Assembly: GCA_963565915.1 (NCBI GenBank)
Contig: OY751485.1
Coordinates: 310,001 to 374,000, forward strand
Reading direction: 5' to 3'
DNA length: 64,000 nucleotides
Source: Entoloma clypeatum
Lineage: Eukaryota; Basidiomycota; Agaricomycetes; Agaricales; Entolomataceae
In this document: in pieces, positions 1 to 12,042 of the stretch
Position numbering within the stretch: the stretch's first letter is position 1
Layout: every line of letters starts with the position of its first letter
Translations under genes and position numbers: made by a program
Notes under the pieces: model-generated
Told to the model about the DNA's origin: nothing
Seen by the model: only the letters and a program-made list of their open reading frames with translations
Database searches by the model: none

Positions 1-978
1 AGATGCCATCCCCACTGAATCAGTGCCTTCCCATGCCCCAGCAACTGTATATCCATCCCTCCAACCTCCTAGTCAATGGGTTCAATCCCTACTCCCACAT
101 CCATGCATGCGCTGCCTGGCACCTCACCTTCCATCCGAAACCCTACGCCATCCCGATTCCCGCCTATCCTGCCGCTCAATGGTTGTGGATCATGTGGGCA
201 AGTTGCATCATCCAGCAGCACTGCTGGTCCTAGCGGTCTCCATGGTAGTGTTCAAAGTGAGGGGGGGAACGAAGAGGGGAAGAAAGAGATTGGATTTGGC
301 GACTTCGAAAGTCAAACTTTCCATCATGTGCCTCAATTGTCAGTGGTGGGAAAAAAACATATTTGACATATGATACATGCTCACCTCGACGGTTTGCTGA
401 GGTACGATGGGGTAATACTAGCTATATCATATTGCTTTGAAGAAGATACTCCCAAAGTTGTAACCACGAGAACTGAAAAAGTCAGATGAAGGGTGCATGA
501 AATGGCCATAAGTTCACTTAAACTTGTACTTACCCCACTGTTTGTCCTGGTTCTACTGTTTGATGTCCTACTAAATTGATAGAAATTCTGTATATGATTC
601 TTAAATTGGTTTAAACTGCCATGAGAGATATTATGCCCATGATTATTGAGATACGAGTAAGGTGGAACATCATGATGGCCGAAATGGGGGTATCATGTTT
701 ATTGAATGCTCATCGCTTTTCGGACGGACTCCGTCAAAGCAACTCCCAGGTTGCTGCTTCAGCAAGAAGATCCTTCAATGGTGAAAATGAGGAAAACTGG
801 CACAAGCAGTACACTGCATAGCCTCACCGTGATTGTGTTTTATTGACATTTTTTTATTGGTGAGCATATTTTGTATTCCTTCGAGTCAATTGCTGGTCCA
901 ATGTGTTCCTCAATTTGATATTGATGAGTATACCATGGACCTGCAATAGCGAGTGATGCACATACCAGAGGAACAGAT
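1..978. other. Unassigned left edge
   Basis: No gene is recognised here. The first 370 bases are open in more than one plus-strand frame. The frame from 76 to 366 reads as a Ser/Pro/Gly-rich segment followed by a charged stretch and could be the last exon of a gene that begins left of the window, but nothing identifies it. A short exon-like open stretch lies at 621-821. The rest is AT-rich and stop-dense. The final five bases before the Copia-1 LTR (GTTTC, 979-983) are one copy of its target duplication. Confidence 0.3.
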
Positions 979-983
979 GTTTC

Positions 984-1332
984 TGTTGAACATATCGCCA
1001 GATATGTCGCACTATGTGCTTGTCACAGGAAGTGACTATAAGTCACTATTACCATATATGTGAGTTTATGGTATAACCACGGACGCATGACTTGTTTATG
1101 TATTGTTTGTACAATGGTCCGTGCGCATATTGGATTAGTATAAATACTCATGTATTTAGTATGGTGAATCCTAACTTCTTGAACACCCCAGTTCTTTGAG
1201 TTAACTAACAAGCTAGTCCAGCTTCTAGAATATCTTTAGTTACTCTTTACCAGGTTAGTGGAGCTTCCTTCATGCCTTCGTACCGTTACATCTTGAGCGC
1301 CCTTTGGGCTGCCTATGTCGGTTACTTCATTA
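984..1332 (+). repeat. 5' LTR of Copia-1
   Basis: Begins TGTTGAAC and ends TTCATTA. The end is fixed by the target duplication next to the 3' LTR copy and by the primer binding site that follows at once. A TATA-like TATAAATA lies near 1138, which puts the likely RNA start around 1165-1175. The ATG at 1272 therefore falls inside the transcribed part of the LTR. Confidence 0.95.
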
Positions 1333-2108
1333 GGTTATGGGCCCCGGCCCTAGCGCCGCATGCTCTGAGTATCTTAGCTTTTGCGCTATTATTGGCAGCA
1401 TCCGCTTTGTATGCTAGCCTGGAGACTGGTTTCCTCAGTATCAAATACATCGAGCTCGATGGTTCCCTTAACGGTGAACCTCGCAGCATTCGAGGTATTG
1501 AATGCACCTTTCAGTGGGTCATTCTTGATCGATTACTTGAGAGAATCCCTGTTACATTGATCGCATCACGAGAGCAAGTCCATATGGTGCCAACGGCACA
1601 GGGCTCAGTCCCTTCAGGTCTTGATGACAATGGACGCATCGTTGCACGTTGCGGGGTGTGTCGACAACTTGTTGTTGACAGTCAGCATTGCCCAAGGCAT
1701 TGCACGGACAACACCACTTTTGACTACTCGTGTACTACGTGTGATACAGGACCGGCAAGCACTCGAGTTCAAAACCGCAGACGGTGTAATCGCCGTACTG
1801 AGGTACCTGTTGCGGTACCTACCCAAGATGGAGATCCCACGGATCCTCCGCCCGTGTATGTTGATGATGGGACCATCCCTGAAGCACACGGGGCACCTCC
1901 TCTTTCGCCTCCAACCCGACAAGTTCGGTTGCCGGATAATGACCCCTTAATTGAGGCGGCGAACAGAGCGAATGAAGTCATGCTCCCTATTCAGGGAGGA
2001 TCTTGCACCTGTGGGCAACACAGCACTCAGGGCGCACATGACGATTGGGTAGAATTAGTGATGGCATTTCATATGCTACCACTAGACCAAACAGAGAACG
2101 AAGAATGA
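1272..2108 (+). CDS. Extra ORF starting inside the Copia-1 LTR: predicted two-pass membrane, Cys-rich protein
   Basis: A 278-residue ORF of unknown function. It begins with an ATG 61 bases before the end of the 5' LTR, reads through the primer binding site (which encodes part of the hydrophobic N-terminus) and stops 90 bases before the gag start at 2198. Residues about 5-20 and 30-50 are hydrophobic and could be two membrane segments. Residues about 125-160 hold a CxxC...C...C...CxxC cluster that could bind zinc, and near residue 197 there is PPPVY, a PPxY-type late-domain motif. It is probably the first ATG ORF on the genomic RNA. I do not recognise a family. It could be a real accessory protein or chance; its length and composition favour a real product. 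Confidence 0.55.
   Translation: MPSYRYILSALWAAYVGYFIRLWAPALAPHALSILAFALLLAASALYASLETGFLSIKYIELDGSLNGEPRSIRGIECTFQWVILDRLLERIPVTLIASREQVHMVPTAQGSVPSGLDDNGRIVARCGVCRQLVVDSQHCPRHCTDNTTFDYSCTTCDTGPASTRVQNRRRCNRRTEVPVAVPTQDGDPTDPPPVYVDDGTIPEAHGAPPLSPPTRQVRLPDNDPLIEAANRANEVMLPIQGGSCTCGQHSTQGAHDDWVELVMAFHMLPLDQTENEE
1333..1347 (+). promoter_or_regulatory. Primer binding site, half-tRNA-iMet type
   Basis: GGTTATGGGCCCCGG follows the LTR directly. It is complementary to the anticodon-arm part of initiator tRNA-Met (CCCAUAACC includes the CAU anticodon), not to the tRNA 3' end. Drosophila copia is known to prime this way, from a cleaved 5' half of tRNA-iMet. The same 15-mer recurs at 36212 and 47839 in this window. 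Confidence 0.85.
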
Positions 2109-2197
2109 TGATTGACAAGGCAGCTCGTCTATTTATTTTCTGATGCGCTTTTTCGATATAACATATGCTGACTCTATTTATGTTTCACAGCATCATC

Positions 2198-5100
2198 ATG
2201 TCTTCAAACTCAAAACTCGACCTTGCTTCCTCCGTTCCCAAACTCACCACCACAAATTTCTCCACCTATCAGGAGAAAATGAGCGCCTACCTGAAGGCAG
2301 CTAAAGTGTGGAGGATCGTCACCGGCGATAAAAAGATCCCGGCTGATCCTAAAGAGACAGATTTCCAAGACAAGTTAAACACTTGGCATGAGCAGGACGA
2401 TCAGGCCCAAGGCCTAATCCAGATGTCCATTTCGGACTCTCTTGTCCATCACATCAAAGGAGCTAAAACCTCCAAGGAGATGTGGGACCTGATCGCCGTT
2501 AAACTGTCCACGGTTGGCCCGTCCACCGTCTTTGCTGATTTTCAGCAACTCCTCCGCACCTCTCTTTCTCCTGCCGATCCTTTATCTGGCATCGATAAGA
2601 TGCAGACCCTTTTTCAACGACTCGAGCACAACCACATAGACATCCCCAAGTTCGTCCAGATCATGATGATCCTGAATGGACTGCCTCAAGGCTATGATGG
2701 TCTAGTACACAGCATCCTTTTTGATGCGGTACACTATGTGGCACCTAGCGGAGATCAATCCGCTGTACTCAAGATCGAGAAAGTAATCGAGCAAGTACGC
2801 TCAGAATACTTCCGTAAAAACCCGCACGCTCCACAGTCCCAAGGAAGCGCTCACGCGAACAAAATCTCTGCGGTAAAACGCGCTCGTCCTAACCCCCCGA
2901 AGTACCAGCCTCGCACTGGACCCTCTCAGGGATCTTCGGAAGGACCGGCTGCTAACCAGCAGCATTCGCATCAGCACTCCAAGCCCTGGAAAGGCAAGGG
3001 ACGTGGAACTTCTGCCGGGAAGACCAAGGGCAAAGGACCCTGGAAAGGTAAAGAGAAGGCGCATTTTGCCTCCTCTGCCATGGATAGCGCCCCTGATGGG
3101 CAGCTTCCAATCCAGACCTTGCCCAACACGGTCATTTACGAAAATGGGTCTATCTTCACTCCGCACCCCTCATCATCCACCGATTGGAGGATTAGGAACA
3201 ACCAATCACTTGCAATCGGTAATATTCCTGGCCCAGGCCCTTTCACGGACCTGGATGGAGCGCACACACTGGCTAACAGCATTGGTGTCCCTCCAACAGC
3301 TCAGAATCTAACTCGCCTCATCGAGGTCCCTGCGCTTCAACGTAATGAAGCTGCAACGTCAAGGCCGCTCTCAGCGCCTCCGACACTGGACCCCCGGAAT
3401 CACCGCATTCCGGTTTTCGAAGAAACGCCGAGTAGAATCAGCTGGGCCGATGAGATGGAGACAGAAGACATAGCCCCCACCATAAGGGGCTATTACGATG
3501 AAGGATACGTCGACGACTATATGGAGTATGAAGTTTCCCGTGGTGATGGAAACAATGACGACATGGGGTATGTTTCACATTTGACAGCACGTACAACGCA
3601 GTTAACAAATACTTCACAGAAGCCTCTTTGGAGACGAGTGAATGGACGGCGGTCCAATGTATTTTTATCACCTGCTGTACACGCGCTTATAGCGCAAATA
3701 AATTCTCATTATGCGAATTGTGCTGAATGTAAAAAACAGAATCAATCCAATTGGATTCTTGATTCAGGTGCATCATTGCACTTTACTTATGATATCAATG
3801 ATTTCATTGAGTATACCCCACTAAAAGATCGTCAATCTGTGCAAATTGCACAGAAAGGTCACACTATTCAGATCCTTGGACAAGGAACGGTGTTGATTAA
3901 TCACACCATCAAGAAAAACGGGCGAGAACAAAATAAAATAACTCGTCTATCACCTGTTTATTATATACCAGATTTAGACGTTCGTCTTTTATCTGTAGGC
4001 GAGATCCTTAAACAAGGAAATGAAATTAGCGGACGATTTGGGTCGATCACGCTAAAGACCAATTCAGGTCTTCCTTTGTTTATGTGTTATCCTCATAAGG
4101 CAAATGAATCGATTTATTGGCTAAATGCCACGATCATTAAAGAGGAACGAATACACTTGGTTAGTCTTAGTGTCTCACAGTCTGTTGATTATGACACTTG
4201 GCACAAGCGATTCGGACACCCTTCACATGAAGTACTGCGACATGCTTCTAAACATGTCAAAGGTTTCAATGGAGTGGACAAACCGTCCACTGAGCGACCC
4301 TGCAAAGGATGCGCTCTTGGAAAGATGCCTTCAAAATCTTTCCCACCATCTCAGACACGCGCTAAAGCACCTCTTGAGCTAATCCATTCAGATTTAAAGC
4401 AATTCAAGAAGGCGACTTATAGCAAATATAATTATTATATCAGCTTTGTTGATGACTACACATCACACGCCTGGATCTCTTTATTGAGACTAAAATCCGA
4501 TGCACACTCTGCACTTCGTGATTTTAATGCCATGGTTAAAAACCAATTCAATACGACAATTAAAACTTGGCGTTTTGATGGCAGCGGTGAGTTTGTCCCT
4601 TTCCAAGCAGATATGCGTGAGATGGGAATCCAGGGTGAAGTTACTGTGCCGCACCAGCCACAACAAAACGGTCGTGCAGAACGTTTCAACAGAACTTTAA
4701 TGGATAAAGCACTTGCTATGTTGCATGATGCTTGCCTACCCGAAATATGGATTCAATTTGCGGTAGAACATGCACTTCACTTGTATAACCGAACTCCATT
4801 GAAAAGACATGGATGGCTTACTCCGTATGAGTCCCTTAAAAAGGATGCTTATGTCTTTCTTCCGAAAGAAGTTCGTACTACCACCGCTAAATCCGAGCTG
4901 ATGATCTTCATCGGATTTAAAACTGGAACTAAAGGTTACCGGTTTATGCGGATGCCAAACAACGTGGTCTTCATAGGTGTCACAGCAATGTTTGATGAAC
5001 AGCTGTTCCCAAAATGTTCTACATTGAACAAAATACCTTCGATAACACAATACCATGATCCAACATCAGACAATATGGGAAACGATGATGCAAATGGACA

Positions 5101-7343
5101 TGATGGCCCGTCTAATTTACCAACCGACGATTTCCATTCGGAAGACAATGATGCACATGGTCCTGGCAGTTCACATTACCCGTCTAATCCAGGAACCCAT
5201 GATGACAATCATAACCTCCCTGATACAAATAGCGACCAAACTGGTCAGCTTCCCGAAGGTTCCAATCAGACTTCTGATGGAACAAACAGACAGGACACCG
5301 CTAAGAATCAGCAGTGGGTTCCCCGGACTCGCAATCCAGGGAAACGTGTGCGCATAGATGCACCAAACGATGATCGTACCTTACCAGGCGATTATCGTCC
5401 ACAGACTGATCGTCCTCGTCGTACTTGGGTTATACCCCAGCGTCCTGGAAATGTTTACGGGAATGACCCGGCTGAGGCCTTGCGTCAAAATCAGCGTGAT
5501 TGGAGCAGAACCGTTCAGGAGGATTCACGGCGATACGCCTATAATCCCCGATCGGAGACCAGACCCCAGCAATCTGGCGCTGTTCCATCAACTAGCTCCG
5601 CTGATCCTCAGATGTATCAGAACAATTCCAATCCAAATTCGGATATAGATATGGAGGAATTACTCTATATTAGGGAAGGGGGAGGACAGTCACAAATGCT
5701 TGCGCACTTGCTATCTAAAGCAATCCCTGCATATGACGAAATTCCACAAGACCCAAAGTCTTGGCAAATGAAGGACATAAATAAGCTACCTGAAAAGGAA
5801 AAGCTTGAATGGAAAGCAGCATGTCGTGAGGAACTAGAAGCCCTCCAAAAGCGCAATGTCTTTAAGTTGGTTGACCTACCTAAAGGTCGTAAAACCATCA
5901 GAAATCGATGGGTATTCGACGTCAAAACTGACGGACGAAAGAAGGCACGACTCGTTGCCAAGGGTTTCTCACAGATCGAGGGTATCGATTTTGATGAGAT
6001 CTTCTCACCTGTGATACGTTTCGAGACTATCCGGATCCTCTTCGCCGTAGCTGCGCTTGAAGGATGGGTGATTGAAGGAGTAGATGTCAAATCAGCTTTT
6101 CTCTATGGAGAGCTCGATGAAGAAATCTATATGAATCAACCCGAAGGCTTTGTTGTCAAAGGCCAAGAACGGAAGGTCATCCGTTTATTAAAAGCACTCT
6201 ATGGCCTAAAACAGGCGGCAAGAGCGTGGTGGATCGCGCTCAATGCATCAATGGAGAAGCTAGGTTTTACTCAATGTAGAACTGACTCAGGCGTCTTTGT
6301 TTACCACAACAAACAATCAGGTGATTTGATAATCGCTTTGATCTATGTTGATGACGGCCTGTTCATGGGATCAAACCCAGATCTTGTTCGCAAGATAAAA
6401 TCTGACTTTAAAAACAAATGGGAAAGTCGTGATCTTGGTATTGCTAAAGAATTCTTACGTATGAGAATACGACAAAATTCGGAAAAGCAGATCGTAACAA
6501 TCGATCAGTCAGAATACCTGAAGAAGATCATTAAGCGCTTTGGCTTAGAAAATGCAAAGGCTGCTGACACTCCACTCCCAAAGGGTTATTACCCTGCACC
6601 AAATGAGGGGGAGGTGGATCCCACACTCAAAACAAGGTACCAAATGATCATTGGATCGTTGTTGTACTTGTCCATTGGAACGAGACCGGACATTGCTTTT
6701 GCAGTTGCAAAAATGTCACAAATGTCTGCAAACCCTTCCAAAGAGCATGAGAAATACGCTCTACGGATTATCAGATATCTTGTCGGTACTCAAGACTATT
6801 CTATAATCTATGATGGTCGATCCAAAGCTTCCTTTGAAGCATGGACAGATTCAGACTGGGCATCAGACCCATCTGATAGAAAGTTCCAATCGGGATATTT
6901 CCTTAAAACTTGCAGGAGGACTTGTTCTTTGGAAAAGTCGCAAGCAAAAGACAGTGGCACATTCGTCCACTGAGGCGGAAATGGTTGCTGCCAGTGAATG
7001 TTCGCGGGAGTGCGAATGGGTTACTCATCTCTTCAAAGAGCTTGGACTACAGGACATTACCAAAATGCCGTTCCATGTAGATAACAAAGGCGCGATTTTC
7101 AATGCGCAAAACCCAGTCACTGAAGGCAGAACCAAACATATAGCAATCCATCACTTTGCTATACGTGATAGAGTTAAAGATGGATTGATCGAACCACGGT
7201 TCGTTCCGGGAACAGAGAATCCGGCTGATATGTTTACCAAGCCACTTGGTCGCCAGGAATTTGAGAAATTCCGTGCTCTACTCCGAATGGAGTTTAAAGA
7301 GCCTTATACTCCACTTATGCAACCTACCCGGGATTCTAAGTGA
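2198..7343 (+). CDS. Copia-1 Gag-Pol polyprotein (one +1 frame discontinuity)
   Basis: The polyprotein runs from the ATG at 2198 (an in-frame ATG also exists at 2165) to the stop at 7343. The order is a Copia Gag region (UBN2-like), then a K/G-rich basic tract in place of CCHC knuckles, then an aspartic protease motif DSGAS at 3761. Next come the GAG-pre-integrase HxxxH/CxxC segment and an integrase with HSD near 4385, DGSGEF near 4577 and the NGRAERFNRT glutamate near 4679. RT carries YVDD at 6344, and RNase H contains the TDSDWAS motif. At 6905-6908 a run of four A shifts the frame by +1, so the last part of RNase H is read in the next frame to 7343. Otherwise the frame is open. A sequencing slip in the A run or a one-base mutation would both explain this. 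Confidence 0.93.
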
Positions 7344-7350
7344 GGGGGAG
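7341..7350 (+). promoter_or_regulatory. Polypurine tract of Copia-1
   Basis: TGAGGGGGAG lies directly before the TGTTG of the 3' LTR and overlaps the polyprotein stop. This is the expected plus-strand primer position. Confidence 0.85.
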
Positions 7351-7699
7351 TGTTGAACATATCGCCAGATATGTCGCACTATGTGCTTGTCACAGGAAGT
7401 GACTATAAGTCACTATTACCATATATGTGAGTTTATGGTATAACCACGGACACATGACTTGTTTATGTATTGTTTGTACAATGGTCCGTGCGCATATTGG
7501 ATTAGTATAAATACCCATGTATTTAGTACGGTGAATCCTAACTTCTTGAACACCCCAGTTCTTTGAGTTAACTAACAAGCTAGTCCAGCTTCTAGAATAT
7601 CTTTAGTTACTCTTTACCAGGTTAGTTGAGCTTCCTTCATGCCTTCGTACCGCTACATCTTGAGCGCCCTTTGGGCTGCCTATGTCGGTTACTTCATTA
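7351..7699 (+). repeat. 3' LTR of Copia-1
   Basis: 349 bp, colinear with 984-1332 and different at five positions, four of them transitions. It is followed by GTTTC (7700-7704), the second copy of the target duplication. The LTR copy of the extra ORF start is present here but runs into flanking DNA. Confidence 0.95.
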
Positions 7700-7704
7700 G
7701 TTTC

Positions 7705-8188
7705 CGTTCATGTTTTTCACGGATATTATAGCACAGCGGTGCTATTGATCGGTCATTCGGTGGGCGATCAGTTTGGCTAGCTGAGGATAATAATAGAAAT
7801 AGCTGGCGCAAAAATGGTTCGACGTACCTTGATGGCGCTGAGATCTGGATCTCAGTTAAAAATGCGGGAGGCGGGAAAGGCGGCGACAGGCCCTGACAGG
7901 TGACGAGTAAGGAAGCTGCCTACGAAAGCCCATCAGAGCCTTTGATATATCGGACAATTTGATATATCACACCTGTAACTACAGCCACTGATGTATCACG
8001 ACTCACCTGTCGTTACAGGATTTTTCGGCTGGCTCTCGGCAAGAAGCTCAGCGGAACTCAAATCTCGTTGATCTGAAATGCTACATTCCAGCATGGCATG
8101 TAGGCAACATCTAGCATAAACGTTCAACGTTCAACGTTCAACGTTCCGTCTTCCCCCGACTGCAGGCCCACCATCACCGCCTGCACTT
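7705..8188. other. Intergenic, no gene seen
   Basis: No convincing coding potential. Two similar 15-base segments, CACCTGTAACTACAG and CACCTGTCGTTACAG, lie close together around 7970-8020. A short tandem repeat sits at the right end. Confidence 0.5.
8119..8145. repeat. Short tandem repeat of AACGTTC
   Basis: Nearly four copies of the 7-mer AACGTTC, 40 bases upstream of the start of the next gene. AACGTT palindromes recur around 12480-12515. Confidence 0.7.
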
Positions 8189-8821
8189 ATGACACAACCT
8201 GAAACCAGCGCCGAAAAGAAGCTGGGCCAACGTGCCCTTCAAGCACTTCTTCCCCAACATCTCCTTCGTCACCTCCCGGCGTCTCTACAGGCGCCTCTCT
8301 CTCTTTAAGCACCCAAACGACCTTCCTGGGCCGCTCTGACGTCGAAACGCTCGTCCGCGTGCACCAAAGTGCGGTTCTCTTCACCTGGTCCGCATGCATC
8401 ACCGGCGTCGCCCTCATCCTCTCCATGCTGGTCCAGCTCCTGTTTACGAGCCCGCACTTTGAAGACTTTTCCGTGTCGGCCCCGCATAAGAAGTGGGTCA
8501 GGTGGGTGGTGGGTTTGATCGGGTGGATCGCACTGGCCCTCGCTGCGAGCGGCGTGGCGCTAGTTGCGGAGGGTCTGAAGGTGATTGATCCACGGGCGGG
8601 AGCGGTGCTTCATTGGTCCCTGCTTGTGTTTGGGCTGCCGGTGCTGCTGTTTTGGGTAGCGGTGAGACTTCCGCCTACTAGATGTGAGTGCTTGGATGTA
8701 TGCCTTGGTCGATGATTTTGCCTCTTGAATGTGCTCAGCGTCCCCAAGGGACAGCACGGTGGCCCCGGGTATTCAAGTTGAACCGCCCACCGACGACGTC
8801 AAGAACAATGTCAAGAGTTAA
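8189..8821 (+). CDS. Small multi-pass membrane protein, unknown family
   Basis: The three-exon model 8189-8231, 8291-8683, 8739-8821 gives about 172 residues. The second intron (GTGAGT...CTCAG, 55 bp) is convincing because it keeps the frame and leads to a stop after 27 codons. The first (GTGCCC...CTACAG, 59 bp) is inferred because it links the only good upstream ATG to the hydrophobic frame. The protein has a short Ser/Thr-rich N-terminus and three hydrophobic segments (starting near VLFTWSACITGVA, WVVGLIGWIALAL and AVLHWSLLVFGLPVLLFW), then a short polar tail. It faces the dynamin-1 gene tail to tail. No family is recognised and the start is uncertain. Confidence 0.6.
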
Positions 8822-9008
8822 CGTATCTGCGGGTTTATGTATGTCATGTCGACTGGGCACACTTTACTTATCATGAACACTGCAATTCCTACATCATACA
8901 CCATCAATCCTCAGCTCACAGAACTGATATTGTCGGACAGGTGTTACAAGACAAAACACGGACGTCAAAATAAATACCCCCCCAAGCATCGCCCAAAGGA
9001 ACAAAACC

Positions 9009-12000
9009 TTAAATCTGCAACAACTGTTGGCTCGCAGCCTGCATCCTCTCAAGCTTCTTCGCCAACTCCTCCCTCCGACTCGCGACACTAGGATTCTCCT
9101 GCGCCAACTCCTTACAGATCCGTTGACCATGAGGACCACTGATCGCAAGTCCAGCATACAGAACCGGAAGCACGCCCCGCTCAACCCCCAAAACGAGTTC
9201 ATAATCGATCGCCAAAGGGATGATATCCGCGACGCGCTTATATGCAACTGTCGGAAGAAAGAGACAAAAAGTCAGACCAAAACAATCATCGAGACAGGGG
9301 GGGCAATTCACCTTGGAAGTACACACGAACGTCGGCCATGATGTTGAGCGCCGGTTCCATGCCATCCGGAGGAATGAGCTTCGCAAGGTCCTCCGGTTTG
9401 GTGCCGTTCACGCCGACGTCGACCAATCCAGCTAGGACTTTAGCGATGCCAGAGGGAGACGCTGGAGCTGCATACCCTCCACCACGATTGTTTGGGCTGC
9501 TGCTCTGCGCCCCCGTCGGCGGGGCATAACTCTGGATGGCGGCCATGAACGTCGCATTGCGGTCTTTTTCGCGGGCGCCTTTGTAATATGCCAGGAACTT
9601 CTCCTTGTAATCGCATAGGTAGTGCGTGTTGAGAGTGAATGGGCGATCTTCGAGTTCAAGGAGCCAGTCGATGCGCTGTTCCGCTCGTTCCATGCATTTT
9701 TTAAGGTGGTCTTGGAGGAGAACCCTATAGAAAAAAAATGTTTTAGCAGCGATCGGAGGATGTGGTGGTGGGCACAAGTGTATATGTATATCGGCGCTCA
9801 CTTGACACGTTGCTCGAGTTGTCCTTGCCCGAACGAGCCAAAGTGGAGGTTGATGAGCTTCGTCAGCTGATTGCCCAACGAGGTGTAGACGGCGCGACAG
9901 AGGAGGTGCGCCGGGGCATTCCATTTCTTGGTGAACGTTTTGATGTACGTCTGCTGGACGACGAACGGGTAGTTTCCGGGTAATTCGCGAGTGCGCGCTC
10001 TGTGTATGATTTGGTTTACATTGAATAAATTATACGAAAGGGCCGGCTCAGGCCCACTGGCAAGTCACTCACTGGTATGCCCTCTCCAGAACCTCATCGA
10101 CGTGTATTCGTCCCTCTAATACCTTCCTCAGTACAGGTAGAGACCTCGGCTTGAAGTTGAATGCGCCTTCATCCTCGGATTCTTCTTCAGACATGTCAGG
10201 CTCCCCCATAATGTCCTCGCTCTCTTCCTCAGACGACAAAAACTCCGGCTTCTGGATCTCCTTCTTGCCAGCGTAGCGCTTTTCAAAGGGTACAAAGTCA
10301 GGCGCAGTGTTCCTCACCACGCGTCTGAACTTTTGCTGCTCCGGCCGGATCGTTTGGAGGAGGCCGTTGTCATCCGGGACGCCCTCGATGTGCCTCGCGA
10401 GGTCACGCACAAAATTGTGGAGCAGGTTCGCGATCTCGTTCGAAGGATCGCTGGACGGCGCCTTGGGGAGCTTGTTCATCATGTCGCGCGTATTCAGGAT
10501 CGCTCGCTCGAGTTCCTGTTGGATTTGCGGAAGCCTACAAGGCGTGAAAAAAAAAAAAGAGAGTCAGGTCAGTGTCTCTAAAACCCATAATAATAATCGA
10601 TGATCAGGATTACCTTTTAGAAATCAGATCTGATAGGATCGCGCTCAGTCTCTCGACGAGATTGCCGGTTCGAAGGTACTTTTGATACACGGGGTCAAGA
10701 TCGGACCATGGAGCGGTGAGGGCAAAGAAGGCGTCCTCGCGTCTCCTTGCCTCTATCCACGTTATACCAGCTTTGAGATCTTGAGATGCAGGCTGCTTGA
10801 CGCAGAACCAGCCATTCTCCAGTGGTTCTCTCTCGTTTTTGATGAACTCAATCCAGTTTGGTTCTTCTCCGGTCGGAATGCGATCAGGTTTCGTCAAGAC
10901 ACCTGGGATTGAAAGAGGACGATTAGCTGATGACGTTCAAAGGTAGACATCAAGTTTGCATACCGATGGTCCGTTTTCCCTCCGGATCGTGAGTCTTTGC
11001 TAGCTCCTGTGCGCCTTGGTTCTGGAAGTCGGCTAGGGTGTTGGGGGAGGGGGGGGGCATCTCATCAATTGCGATCAAAACAAAGTAGGTTTCGTACTTT
11101 CACATGCGACAGTCAACAGAATGATAGTGCTGGGCCTTTTGATGTACGACGAAACCAGATTTTTGACGAGGTCGATATCCTTTGCGTTTCCGCTCATGCC
11201 AACTCCCGCTATCAAACCTTAAATAATAAATCCACATCCCCCCCTTCTCATGAGCGCTCAAAACACCAAGCGTGCGACAATCTGGGTGGGGGACGTTTAC
11301 CTGGTAGATCACAAAAAGAGAGATCAGCGACGTCTGGGCCGCTGATCTGCAACGAGACGCAGTTTGTCGAGAATGTGAGCTCCATCGTTTCGTCGTCGTC
11401 GTTCAGGTAGTGTTTTGTTCCTTTATCCTTGCGTATCTTCGGGTTGAGGATCGCGCGTTGAGCTTGTCTGATGCGCTCTTCGACGCGGGACTTGTCCGTG
11501 ATGACATCGCCGAAGGGCTCGTTCCGGACCTTTCCATTTTCGAAGATGCGGAGGGCGACAGTGCATCTCCAAGGGTCGGTGGAGCGGGATAAACGGCATT
11601 CGGTGGGACACCTATAGACGATGTGCACGAGGCGTCGGGTTTTTGTTGGATACTGAAAGAAAGGGGGAACGTGGAGAGAAAACTTTACCGCGTGCAGGTT
11701 CCAGCTGCTCGTGGCAACGTGATACCTGAGATAGATTCGATGAGAGACGACTTCCCTGCGCTCTGCGAGCCTATCACGGCGATTTGTGGGAGGTCGATGT
11801 CGACTTGGACGCTGGAAATGTCAGGGAGGCTACACGAAAGCTTGAGGGGAGCAAAGTGCGTACCCCGTGCTATGAAGCCTATTGACGAGATCCAACATTC
11901 GACGCCGGCCTTGAGATAGTTGGGGGTTCGATAGGCCAACACCTTCATTTTCTGGCACCGGACTGCTGGGAGGAGAGGTCAAAGGCGGTGAGACGCTGCT

Positions 12001-12042
12001 CGTCAAATCGATATCGTCGCTTTTGATACTACTCTGGGACAT
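9009..12042 (-). CDS. Dynamin-like large GTPase, copy 1
   Basis: A multi-exon gene read from the ATG at 12042 to the TAA at 9009, about 800 residues. The N-terminus is Ser/Pro-rich. The G domain follows: P-loop GSQSAGKSS, the [11 protein letters not shown] switch region, DLPG (G3) and TKPD (G4). After it come the middle/stalk region with an acidic SEEESED linker and a C-terminal GTPase effector domain ending in a charged helix (RREELAKKLERMQ). Splice sites checked around the P-loop, G3 and G4 exons keep the frame. Family knowledge: dynamin-like GTPases self-assemble on membranes and drive fission or remodelling; the cargo here is unknown. No disabling change was found. A paralogue lies at 58372-61460. 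Confidence 0.92.

Larger units (their letters stand above)
984..7699 (+). mobile_element. Copia-1: full-length Ty1/Copia LTR retrotransposon
   Basis: This 6716-bp element is bounded by two 349-bp LTRs that differ at five positions (98.6% identical by my manual alignment). It is flanked by the 5-bp direct duplication GTTTC at 979-983 and 7700-7704. A primer binding site starts at the base after the 5' LTR and a purine tract abuts the 3' LTR. Between them are an extra ORF, a gag-protease-integrase-RT-RNase H polyprotein in Ty1/Copia order, and a single +1 frame discontinuity in RNase H. The near-identical LTRs and intact duplication point to a fairly recent insertion. Confidence 0.96.

Noticed and set aside
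2801..3166. Minus-strand ORFs within Copia-1, Copia-2 and Gypsy pol
   Set aside because: They lie opposite clearly coding frames with recognised motifs and have no protein-like features of their own.
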